From NCBI GenBank assembly GCA_035552275.1, contig DASZLR010000208.1, forward strand, positions 1-7,721: a stretch of 7,721 bases of DNA, read 5' to 3'. Numbering within the stretch: the first letter of the stretch is position 1; each line of letters begins with the position of its first letter. Shown here one piece after another: positions 1 to 6,261 of the stretch. The translations under genes were made by a program, and so were the position numbers. The DNA is from DASVLX01 sp035552275 (GTDB lineage: Bacteria; Actinomycetota; Actinomycetes; Mycobacteriales; Pseudonocardiaceae). Below the pieces are notes generated by a model. It was not told the DNA's origin. It worked only from the letters and a program-made list of their open reading frames with translations, and made no database searches.

Positions 1-1041
1 GCGGTCGACACGCTGGGCCGTGGCTACGTCGCCGCCGGGCACGATCGGGTGCTGCTGGTGCCGGGTCAGCGGGAGGGCGAGCGGCAGACGGACGCGGGGA
101 CCGTGATCACCCTGCCCGGCACGCCGGTCGGCGGCGGTTACCGGATGGTGTTGCGGCCGGCGCTGGTGCTGCGCGCCCTGGACCGGCTCAAACCGGATTC
201 GGTGGAGGTGTCCGACAAGGCGACGCTGCTGGCCGCCGGAACGTGGGCGCGGGACAACGACACCGGGGCGGTGCTGTTCTCGCACGAGCGGCTGGACGCC
301 TGGCTGGCGGCCCGGTTCCTGCGCCGCTGGCAGCATGGCGCGGCCGTGCTGGAGCCGGCGGTGCAGCGGTGGTACCGGGGGATCGTCAAGCGGTTCGACA
401 CCGTGGTGGTGACCTCGGCGTACGCCGAGAACGAGTTCGCTCGGCTGGGTGTGCCGACGCTGTGCCGGATTCCGCTGGGCGTCGACCTGGCGACCTTCCG
501 TCCGTGCGGTGCGGTCGATCCGTCCGGTCCGGTGCGGCTGGTGTACGCGGGGCGGATCTCGCCGGAGAAGAACCCGAAATCGGTGATCGGCGCGGTGCGC
601 GAGCTGGTGCGGGAGGGCATCGCGGTCCGGTTGGACGTCTACGGGGAGGGTGCGGCGTTGCCGGCGCTGCGGCGGCAGGCGGCCGACCTGCCGGTGGTGT
701 TCCACGGCTATCTGGGCGACCGGATGGAGTTGGCTCGGCGGCTGGCGTCGGCGGAGGTGGCGTTCGCGCCGAGTGCGGCGGAGACGTTCGGGCTGTCGGT
801 GCTGGAGGCGTTGGCGTGCGGGACGCCGGTGGTCGCGGCCGCGACGGGTGCGGCGCCGGAACTGCTCGCGCCGGGCGCCGGGGTCGCGGTGCCGCCGACG
901 CCGGAGGGATTGGCGCGGGGCGTGGTGGAGGTGCTGTGTTGGCCGGCCGCGCAGCGGCGGGCCGCCGCGCGTCGTCGGGCCGAGCAGTTCCCCTGGTCGG
1001 CGACCACGGAGTCGATGCTCACCCTGCACGCCCGCGATTAG
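1..1041 (+). CDS. GT4-family glycosyltransferase (GT-B fold), 5' end cut by window edge
   Basis: The frame is open from base 1, so the true start lies upstream. By comparison with the family only about 20-30 N-terminal residues are missing. Family role: retaining transfer of a sugar from a nucleotide-sugar donor to a lipid or glycan acceptor at the cytoplasmic membrane face. Seen directly: an N-terminal half reading DTLGRGYVAAGHDRVLLVPG, a segment VLFSHERLDAWLA (encoded near 265-308), the domain linker IPLGVDLATFRP, the donor-site stretch YAGRISPEKNP (about 544-576, with the R and K expected to contact donor phosphates), and the EX7E signature ETFGLSVLE (Glu codons at 781-783 and 805-807) followed by ALACGTPVV. 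It ends at TAG, 33 bp from the convergent membrane glycosyltransferase. Fold and family are secure. Sugar and acceptor cannot be read from sequence; mannosyl or other envelope-lipid transfer is only a guess. Confidence 0.9.
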   Translation, partial: AVDTLGRGYVAAGHDRVLLVPGQREGERQTDAGTVITLPGTPVGGGYRMVLRPALVLRALDRLKPDSVEVSDKATLLAAGTWARDNDTGAVLFSHERLDAWLAARFLRRWQHGAAVLEPAVQRWYRGIVKRFDTVVVTSAYAENEFARLGVPTLCRIPLGVDLATFRPCGAVDPSGPVRLVYAGRISPEKNPKSVIGAVRELVREGIAVRLDVYGEGAALPALRRQAADLPVVFHGYLGDRMELARRLASAEVAFAPSAAETFGLSVLEALACGTPVVAAATGAAPELLAPGAGVAVPPTPEGLARGVVEVLCWPAAQRRAAARRRAEQFPWSATTESMLTLHARD

Positions 1042-1057
1042 CCCGGCGGCGCGATGG

Positions 1058-1082
1058 GCCGTTGGCAGTAGCAGTCAGCGGC
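1058..1082. terminator. possible bidirectional hairpin between convergent genes
   Basis: GCCGTTG (1058-1064) can pair with CAGCGGC (1076-1082), giving seven pairs including one G-T, with an 11-nt loop. It sits just after the + strand stop at 1041 and spans the - strand stop at 1075-1077, a sensible place for a shared terminator. There is no T-tract, so the call rests on position and stem alone. Confidence 0.25.
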
Positions 1083-2757
1083 AGGTGGTGGCCGTGGTGC
1101 GGTAGACGAACAGTTGCCGTTGCGAGCCGAAGAAGCCATAGGTGCGGTAGGTGGGCGTTTCGGCGAGCGTCCACCGTGCGTTGTGCTGTGGATCGGTCTG
1201 CGGTGCGGCGGCCACGACATAGCACGGCTGGTCGTCGGAGAACATCGGCGTTTTGACATAGGTGCCCGGCTCGGCATTCGGGTCGGCGGGCCCGGCGCCC
1301 GTGGTCGAGTAGTAGGCGGTCCAGGTGAAGCCCGCGTTCACGTAGGGCGCCGCGGCCCTGCCGGAACTGACCACGGAGTGGGCCGCGTGCCAGGTGGCCG
1401 CGTCGTAGACCAGGCCGTTGAGCGTGATCAGGCTGGTGACCGAGGCCAGGAACAGCCATCCGGCGCCCGCCACGGCGACGCGCGCACGCGATATCCCGCT
1501 CAGGGCACCGAATGGCTCCCGCAGGGTCAGGGCGGCGACCGGCAGCGCGAGCGGCAGCAGGTAGCGGTCGAACAGGATCTGGCCCTCGACGATCTCCACC
1601 ACGGTGCCGGCCGCGGTCAGCAGTCCGAAGATCAGAAACGGGAGCGGGAGTCGGCGGACCCGACTCACCAGCAGCCCGGCGAGCAGCGCGCCCGAGACGA
1701 CGGCCAGCGGCAGCAGCACGTCCCAGACCGGTCGCGGGAAGAGGTTCGGCTTCTGCCCGAGGAAGGCCGAGGGGTAAGCGCCCTGGATCTCCAGGTAGTT
1801 CTGCGGGAAGCCCGCGTGGTAGCGGAGCACAGCCGTGAGCAGCACGGCCACGCCCACCAGGCTGGCGAGGCGCGTCGGCCAGGACCACCGCCACGGCCGG
1901 GCCGCGAGCAAGATCAGCGGAGAGAGGATCAGCGCGACCATCAGGTACGCCCCCACGCTGTCCACCAACACCGCCCGTATGCCGGGGAAGTGGGTGGCAG
2001 TGAACGAGGGCGAGGATCCGCCGGGTTGCCCGCGGCGCCACAACTCGAACCCGCAGGCCGCGACGGCCAGCGCCGCGCCGAGCGCGCCCAGCGCCAGCAC
2101 GAAGGAACGCCTCCGTAGGTCCTTGCGGGCCAGCGCTGCGACGAAGATCGCGACCGGCGCGGCGATCGTCTGCTCGCGGATGGTGAAGCCCCAGAGGCTC
2201 ACCAGCGCCACCAACATCAGCAGCGGCACGGACCGCCGTCGCAGGGCTTGCTGACCGAGTGCCAGCACGATCGCCACCGCGGCGAAGGCGGGTAGGTCGG
2301 TCATCATCGACGTGGCCAGCAGGCCGAAGCCGGGCCAGATCACCAGCGCCAGCACGCCGAGCGCCGCCCGACGCGGTCCGGAGACCGAGCGCAGCAGGTC
2401 GTAGCCGGCGGCCAGGGACAGCAGGGCGAGCAACGCGACGTAGCAGTGCTGCGCGCTGAGCGAGGCGCCCAGTGGTCCCAGCGGCACGAACTCGCCGACC
2501 AGGAACATGGCGTTCCAGTTGAGCAGCTGAAGGTGTCCGGTGCGGGCGAAGGTCTGCGCGGCCTTGCTGAAGGCCCACGAGTCGTTGTGCGGAATCGAGA
2601 GGCTACCGGTCCAGGCGGCCATCGCGAGCGGCCCAAGCACCCCGACAACGGCGGCCACGACCAGCAGCACGAGAACGGAGGACCGCCGGCGCGACCACGG
2701 GACCGGGGCCATGCGTGCCGCGCCTGCGGACTGTGCCGTGGCCACGCCGATGGACAT
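1075..2757 (-). CDS. polytopic membrane glycosyltransferase, GT39/ArnT-like (GT-C fold)
   Basis: A 560-residue integral membrane protein with about ten or more hydrophobic segments: one clear helix near residues 27-49, then a run from about 93 to 445. A hydrophilic C-terminal region (about 450-560) is probably extracytoplasmic and contains Cys512 and Cys559, a possible disulfide. The first external loop carries HNDSW (Asp59), where GT-C enzymes place a catalytic acidic residue. Further in are TDLP (Asp154), TIREQT (195-area) and FDRYLLPL (396-403); the last is a recurring motif in GT39/GT83-type proteins. The family uses polyprenyl-phosphate sugars to glycosylate proteins or lipids outside the membrane; the specific substrate is unknown. 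The first ATG is used here; Met16 (MAPVPWSRRRSS) is an alternative, and no strong Shine-Dalgarno precedes either. It lies 50 bp after tetR on the same strand, so read-through is possible. An overlapping long frame on the same strand is a shadow. Confidence 0.85.
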   Translation of the reverse strand: MSIGVATAQSAGAARMAPVPWSRRRSSVLVLLVVAAVVGVLGPLAMAAWTGSLSIPHNDSWAFSKAAQTFARTGHLQLLNWNAMFLVGEFVPLGPLGASLSAQHCYVALLALLSLAAGYDLLRSVSGPRRAALGVLALVIWPGFGLLATSMMTDLPAFAAVAIVLALGQQALRRRSVPLLMLVALVSLWGFTIREQTIAAPVAIFVAALARKDLRRRSFVLALGALGAALAVAACGFELWRRGQPGGSSPSFTATHFPGIRAVLVDSVGAYLMVALILSPLILLAARPWRWSWPTRLASLVGVAVLLTAVLRYHAGFPQNYLEIQGAYPSAFLGQKPNLFPRPVWDVLLPLAVVSGALLAGLLVSRVRRLPLPFLIFGLLTAAGTVVEIVEGQILFDRYLLPLALPVAALTLREPFGALSGISRARVAVAGAGWLFLASVTSLITLNGLVYDAATWHAAHSVVSSGRAAAPYVNAGFTWTAYYSTTGAGPADPNAEPGTYVKTPMFSDDQPCYVVAAAPQTDPQHNARWTLAETPTYRTYGFFGSQRQLFVYRTTATTCR

Positions 2758-2807
2758 GCTCGACTACGTTCCTGAAACGAGAAGGGGAGGGATAGCCACT
2801 GTATCGG

Positions 2808-3485
2808 CTAGCGGCTCCGCAGGGGACGGACGGTGACCGGCCGCGGCTGAATCAGCCGGACCATCGGGGCGAGATAGTGCTGGCTGAACCGCTTGCGGGC
2901 TTCCGGTGAGTCCAGCGGCAGCGCCGTGTTCGGGGTGATCACCAGCGAGATGACCAGCCGGGTCAGCAACTCGGCGATGTACTCGGCGTCCTTGCGGGGC
3001 AGGGTGATGGTGCCGGCGGCGATCTCGGCGCGGATGTGCCCGGCGATCCAGGCGCGGGCGGTGTCGATGATGCGGTCCGCGTCGGTGGTGAGGTAGGGCA
3101 GGATCAGGTCGGGCTCGGTGCGGATCAGCCGGTTGAGCAGGCGGTGGCCGCGGAGGTAGGTCAGGCAGAAGACCATGCCTTCGGTGAGCCTCGCCTCCGG
3201 TGTGCCGGCCTGCTCGATCGCTTCGTCCACTTTGGTCAGAAATCGGCCCAGCTCGCGCAGCATCACGGTCTCGAGCAGTTGGCTTCGCTTAGGGAAATGC
3301 CGGTGGACGGTGACGCGCGACAGTCGGGTGCGGCGCGCGACATCCTCCATGGTGAACCGGCGCAGCCCGAAGTCCTCAGCCTGTTCCAGCGCCGCGTCCA
3401 TGATCAGCTCGGCGGTGTCGCCGCTGGGCAGGGACGCGACGACCGCGTGCCGGAACAGGTCGGCCTCCGGGGCGTCATTACGCAT
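2808..3485 (-). CDS. TetR/AcrR-family transcriptional regulator
   Basis: A 225-residue protein of typical TetR length. The N-terminal DNA-binding domain covers about residues 22-72: a first helix (AELIMDAALEQAEDFG), then FTMEDVARRTRLSRVTVHRHF with the recognition helix around 56-64 and the usual following K-R-S-Q-L-L-E. The C-terminal helical domain (about 75-215) is the diverged ligand-binding/dimerisation part, so the inducer cannot be predicted. About 20 residues precede the first HTH helix. The ATG at 3485 is preferred because a -10 element lies six bases upstream, which fits a leaderless message. The gene diverges from a flavin monooxygenase across 42 bp, and regulators of this family usually control the divergent neighbour and themselves. 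The membrane glycosyltransferase follows at 50 bp and may be co-transcribed. Confidence 0.93.
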   Translation of the reverse strand: MRNDAPEADLFRHAVVASLPSGDTAELIMDAALEQAEDFGLRRFTMEDVARRTRLSRVTVHRHFPKRSQLLETVMLRELGRFLTKVDEAIEQAGTPEARLTEGMVFCLTYLRGHRLLNRLIRTEPDLILPYLTTDADRIIDTARAWIAGHIRAEIAAGTITLPRKDAEYIAELLTRLVISLVITPNTALPLDSPEARKRFSQHYLAPMVRLIQPRPVTVRPLRSR

Positions 3486-3491
3486 GAACGC

Positions 3492-3509
3492 ATGTTACAA
3501 GGTTTACAT
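3492..3509. promoter_or_regulatory. candidate TetR operator (imperfect inverted repeat)
   Basis: The 18-bp site ATGTTACAAGGTTTACAT has symmetric ends (ATGT/ACAT plus a further A/T pair; 5 of 9 positions match its own reverse complement). It lies between the divergent tetR and monooxygenase genes and covers the tetR -10 box, so binding would block RNA polymerase. A second, perfect 8-bp palindrome TGACGTCA sits at 3512-3519 and could be another half of the control site. TetR-family operators are typically short palindromes of this size in exactly this location. Binding is inferred. Confidence 0.5.
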
Positions 3510-3520
3510 CTTGACGTCAG
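3492..3520 (-). promoter_or_regulatory. putative leaderless tetR promoter
   Basis: On the - strand, CTGACG (3515-3520) is a -35-like hexamer. A 17-bp spacer leads to TAACAT (3492-3497), a TANNNT -10 box. Six bases later is the ATG of tetR, so the start point would fall on or next to the first base of the start codon. Leaderless transcripts with this geometry are common in actinomycetes. No Shine-Dalgarno is visible, which agrees with the model. Hexamer matches are only about 4 of 6 each. Confidence 0.5.
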
Positions 3521-3527
3521 CTGTTTC

Positions 3528-5063
3528 ATGCGATTGGGTGTATCTGTGTATCCCGATCACGAAGTGGTCATCGTCGGCGCTGGCTTCGTCGGCATCTGCG
3601 CGGCGATCCGACTGCGCCAGGCAGGTGTCTCCGACTACGTGATCCTCGAACGGGCCGAGGACATCGGCGGAACCTGGCGGGACAACCGCTATCCCGGTGT
3701 CGGCGTGGACATCCCGTCGGTGACGTACCAGTTCTCGTTCGCGCAGACCGGCTCCTGGCGGCGGGTGTTCGCGCGCGGCGCCGAGGTCAAGTCCTATCTG
3801 GACCGGGTGGCCGACCAGTACGGCGTCCGCGAGCACGTCCGGCTGGGCCGCGAGGTGGTGGACGCCGAGTTCGACGGCGGCCGCCACTGGTGGACCGTGC
3901 GCACCGCGGACGGGCAGGTCGTGACGGCCCGGTTCCTGATCTCCGCGCACGGCGTGTTCGCCCATCCTCAGCTGCCCGACATCGAGGGCATCGACACGTT
4001 CGCCGGCCAGACCGTGCACACCCTGCGCTGGGATCGCGACCTGGACCTGACCGGGCGGCGGGTCGCGGTGATCGGCACCGGGGCCACCGCCGTGCAACTG
4101 GTGCCGGCCATCGCCCGCAAGGTCGCCCATCTCGACGTCTACCAGCGCACGCCGATCTGGGTGATGCCCAAACCGGACGTGCGAATCCCACCGGCCGCCC
4201 GGTTCGTGCTGGGGCGGGTGCCGCCGGCACGGTGGGCGGCGCGGGCGGCGGTGAGCACCGGGATCGAGCTGGCCATGCTGTTCGGCGTCACCAACCATGC
4301 TCGGTTCCCGTTCCTGGTCGCCCGAATCCGCAAGCTCGCCGAGGCGCACCTGCGCCGCCAGGTCGCCGATCCGGCGGTGCGGGCCAAGCTGCTGCCGGCC
4401 TACGAGTTCGGCTGCAAGCGGCCCGCCATCTCCAACAACTACTGGAGCACGTTCAACCGGGACAACGTCGAGTTGGTCACCGACTCCATCCGGCGCGTCC
4501 GGCCCGACGGCATCGAGACCGCCGACGGGAAGGTCCGGGAGATCGACACGCTGGTGTTGGCGACCGGGTTCCGGGTCTTCGAGTACGACAGCGTGCCCGG
4601 CTTTCCGCTGCGCGGCGAAGGTGGCGTCGACCTGCGGGACTGGTGGCTGCACAATCGGTTCCAGGCGTACGAGGGCATCACCGTGCCGGGATTCCCGAAC
4701 CTGTTCCTGATTCCCGGGCCGCATTTCGCGACCAGTTGGTCCTGGCTGGTGATGGCCGAGACGCAGACCCGGCACGCCCAGCGGGTGATCTCGCACGCCC
4801 GGTCGCACGGCGCGACCTACGCCGCGATCCGCCCGCAGGCCAACGAGCGGTTCTTCGCCGACATGCGCCGGCTGCACCAGAAAGGGCTGTTCCTCGACCC
4901 GTCCTGCGCCGGCTCGAACAGCTACTACCTCGACCGCGACGGCCAACCCTCGATCGTCCGGCCGCAGTCGAGCGTGACCGCGCGCTGGCACGCCAACCGC
5001 TTCCCGCTGGCCGACTACGAACTGCGCCCCGCCCCGCCCATCACCCTCGCCCAGCCGGCCTGA
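3528..5063 (+). CDS. flavin-containing monooxygenase, Baeyer-Villiger type
   Basis: A 511-residue class B flavoprotein monooxygenase. Seen in order: FAD-binding Rossmann motif VIVGAGFVG (14-22); GGTW (47-50); YPGVGVD (55-61), whose Asp61 aligns with the conserved active-site Asp of phenylacetone monooxygenase-type enzymes; the Baeyer-Villiger fingerprint FxGxxxHxxxWD (158-169: F158, G160, H164, W168, D169); the NADPH Rossmann motif VIGTGATA (181-188); FGCKRP (294-299) with Arg298 as the likely catalytic arginine; and LATGF (344-348). The family oxidises ketones or aldehydes to esters with O2, NADPH and FAD in the cytoplasm. Substrate is unknown; long-chain or cyclic ketones are plausible. The frame stays open far upstream (to about 3036) only as a shadow of tetR. 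ATG 3528 fits family length, though no Shine-Dalgarno precedes it and GTG 3546 is an alternative. A desaturase follows 142 bp downstream. Confidence 0.93.
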   Translation: MRLGVSVYPDHEVVIVGAGFVGICAAIRLRQAGVSDYVILERAEDIGGTWRDNRYPGVGVDIPSVTYQFSFAQTGSWRRVFARGAEVKSYLDRVADQYGVREHVRLGREVVDAEFDGGRHWWTVRTADGQVVTARFLISAHGVFAHPQLPDIEGIDTFAGQTVHTLRWDRDLDLTGRRVAVIGTGATAVQLVPAIARKVAHLDVYQRTPIWVMPKPDVRIPPAARFVLGRVPPARWAARAAVSTGIELAMLFGVTNHARFPFLVARIRKLAEAHLRRQVADPAVRAKLLPAYEFGCKRPAISNNYWSTFNRDNVELVTDSIRRVRPDGIETADGKVREIDTLVLATGFRVFEYDSVPGFPLRGEGGVDLRDWWLHNRFQAYEGITVPGFPNLFLIPGPHFATSWSWLVMAETQTRHAQRVISHARSHGATYAAIRPQANERFFADMRRLHQKGLFLDPSCAGSNSYYLDRDGQPSIVRPQSSVTARWHANRFPLADYELRPAPPITLAQPA

Positions 5064-5086
5064 GTCCAGCCACGTCGAGGCCGGAT

Positions 5087-5115
5087 TGAACCGTGAGTTC
5101 ACACGCTGGTGAGAT
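5087..5115 (+). promoter_or_regulatory. putative promoter of the desaturase gene with embedded palindrome
   Basis: TTGAAC (5087-5092), a 17-bp spacer, and TGAGAT (5110-5115) resemble a sigma70 promoter; the -35 is good and the -10 weak (3 of 6). The spacer starts with GTGAGTTCAC (5093-5102), a palindrome with a 2-bp centre that could serve as an operator. This would leave a leader of about 85 nt before the ATG at 5206 and make the desaturase a separate unit from the monooxygenase. Confidence 0.3.
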
Positions 5116-5196
5116 GTGGTTCGTGCGGAGGTGGGCCGTAGTGTGTTCTGATCCCTTTTGCTGTGTTCGCACGATTCGGTCGGGGGCATGCGAGAT

Positions 5197-5201
5197 GAGG
5201 A
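5197..5201 (+). promoter_or_regulatory. ribosome binding site that decides the desaturase start
   Basis: GAGGA lies four to five bases before the ATG at 5206. The in-frame upstream starts, ATG 5188 and TTG 5158, have no comparably placed purine-rich site, although GGTCGGGGG precedes 5188. This favours the shorter protein. Confidence 0.55.
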
Positions 5202-5205
5202 CGCG

Positions 5206-6183
5206 ATGGCCACGGGTACGGAGCCACGGACAGACCAGCTGACTGGCCAGGTCGCCTCGCCAGCGAGCCCCGATCCGGCACATCAGGCGATGTTCGCCGG
5301 GCAGCGCAAGATCGCCGCGCACATCTCGGTCTACCTGTTCGTCATCGTGCCGCCGCTGGCGGTGCTGGCGGCCGTGCCGATCGTCTGGGGCTGGGGCCTG
5401 AGCTGGGCCGACATCCTCCAGGCCGCTGTCTGGTTCACGCTGACCACGCTGGGCATCACAGTTGGCTTCCACCGCTACTTCACGCACAGCGCGTTCAAGG
5501 CCAAGCGGTGGCTGCGGGTCACCCTGGCGGTGGTGGGCAGCATGGCGGTGCAGGGGCCGATCCTGCACTGGGTCGCCGACCACCGCCGGCACCACGCCTT
5601 CTCCGACCGGGACGGCGATCCGCACTCGCCGTGGAACTTCGGCACCTCGCCGGCGGCCCTGGCGCGCGGTTTCTGGCACGCGCACCTGGGCTGGGTGCTC
5701 GAACGCGACCTCACCAACCAGCGCCGGTTCGCGCCGGACCTGGTGGCGGACAAGGACATGCGCACCGTGCACCGGCTGTTCGGCGTGTGTACCGCGGTGA
5801 CGCTGCTGCTGCCGGCGGTGCTGGGCGGCCTGATCACCTGGTCCTGGTGGGGCTCGGTGACCGCGTTCTTCTGGGCCAGCCTGGTCCGTGTCGCGTTTGG
5901 ACACCACGTGGCCTGGTCGATCAACTCGATCTGCCACATGATCGGGGACCGGCCGTTCGCGGCGCGGGACCGGTCGGCGAACTTCTGGCCGCTGGCGATC
6001 CTGAGCATGGGGGAGTCGTGGCACAACCTGCACCACGCCGACCCAACCTCCGCTCGGCATGGCGTGCGACCCGGCCAGATCGACATCTCGGCGCGGCTGA
6101 TCTGGCTGTTCGAGAAAGCCGGCTGGGTGCACGACGTGCGCTGGCCGACCCAGCAACGGCTGGCCCGCCTCGCCGCCGCGTAA
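5206..6183 (+). CDS. integral-membrane acyl (fatty acid) desaturase, delta-9/stearoyl-CoA type
   Basis: A 325-residue di-iron membrane desaturase. All three histidine boxes are intact: HRYFTH (89-94), HRRHH (126-130) and HNLHH (273-277); GHH at 232-234 and NSICH at 240-244 are also conserved in this group. Hydrophobic segments at about 40-62, 69-88, 103-120, 191-212 and 216-232 give the usual paired hairpins with the His boxes on the cytoplasmic face. The family uses O2 and two electrons to insert a cis double bond in an acyl-CoA or acyl lipid. The electron donor (ferredoxin/flavoprotein reductase) is not encoded in the window and there is no fused cytochrome b5 or reductase domain, so it must act in trans. 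The start at ATG 5206 follows from GAGGA; ATG 5188 would add six residues. It lies downstream of the monooxygenase on the same strand, suggesting a lipid-related locus. Double-bond position is not deducible. Confidence 0.93.
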   Translation: MATGTEPRTDQLTGQVASPASPDPAHQAMFAGQRKIAAHISVYLFVIVPPLAVLAAVPIVWGWGLSWADILQAAVWFTLTTLGITVGFHRYFTHSAFKAKRWLRVTLAVVGSMAVQGPILHWVADHRRHHAFSDRDGDPHSPWNFGTSPAALARGFWHAHLGWVLERDLTNQRRFAPDLVADKDMRTVHRLFGVCTAVTLLLPAVLGGLITWSWWGSVTAFFWASLVRVAFGHHVAWSINSICHMIGDRPFAARDRSANFWPLAILSMGESWHNLHHADPTSARHGVRPGQIDISARLIWLFEKAGWVHDVRWPTQQRLARLAAA

Positions 6184-6195
6184 CGGTCCAGGCGA

Positions 6196-6219
6196 CGGCG
6201 ATCGGGTTCCCACTCGCCG
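6196..6219 (+). terminator. possible terminator hairpin after the desaturase
   Basis: CGGCGA (6196-6201) pairs with TCGCCG (6214-6219). Inside, after a small internal mismatch, GG pairs with CC around a GTTC loop. It starts 12 bp after the desaturase stop. There is no T-run, as is common for high-GC actinomycete hairpins, so termination is plausible but not shown. Confidence 0.35.
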
Positions 6220-6226
6220 CTCCGGC

Positions 6227-6255
6227 TTGACGGCGCGCGCTGACGTGGGAAAAGT
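6227..6255 (+). promoter_or_regulatory. weak candidate leaderless promoter for the LigD-type polymerase gene
   Basis: TTGACG (6227-6232), 17 bp, then AAAAGT (6250-6255), with the ATG at 6262 exactly where transcription would begin. The -10 is poor (3 of 6), but no convincing Shine-Dalgarno precedes the ATG, which makes a leaderless message reasonable. Confidence 0.25.
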
Positions 6256-6261
6256 GGTCGC

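Noticed and set aside
1019..2578. A 519-codon open frame on the - strand overlapping the membrane glycosyltransferase
   Set aside because: It is Arg/Gly/Ala-rich with no hydrophobic segments or motifs, and shares the strand with a frame that gives a well-formed polytopic protein. It is an out-of-frame shadow of high-GC coding DNA.
3036..3527. An N-terminal extension of the monooxygenase over the tetR gene
   Set aside because: The extension is antisense to a well-formed TetR gene, has no protein-like features, and would put about 164 extra residues before the FAD motif, unlike the family.
5055..5084. CCGGCC/GGCCGG as a terminator of the monooxygenase
   Set aside because: A 6-bp stem with an 18-nt loop and no T-tract overlaps the coding end; too weak in DNA this GC-rich.
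3504..5213. A 569-codon - strand frame opposite the monooxygenase
   Set aside because: Low-complexity Arg/Pro/Gly/His composition with no family motif; the + strand frame carries the entire flavin monooxygenase fingerprint.
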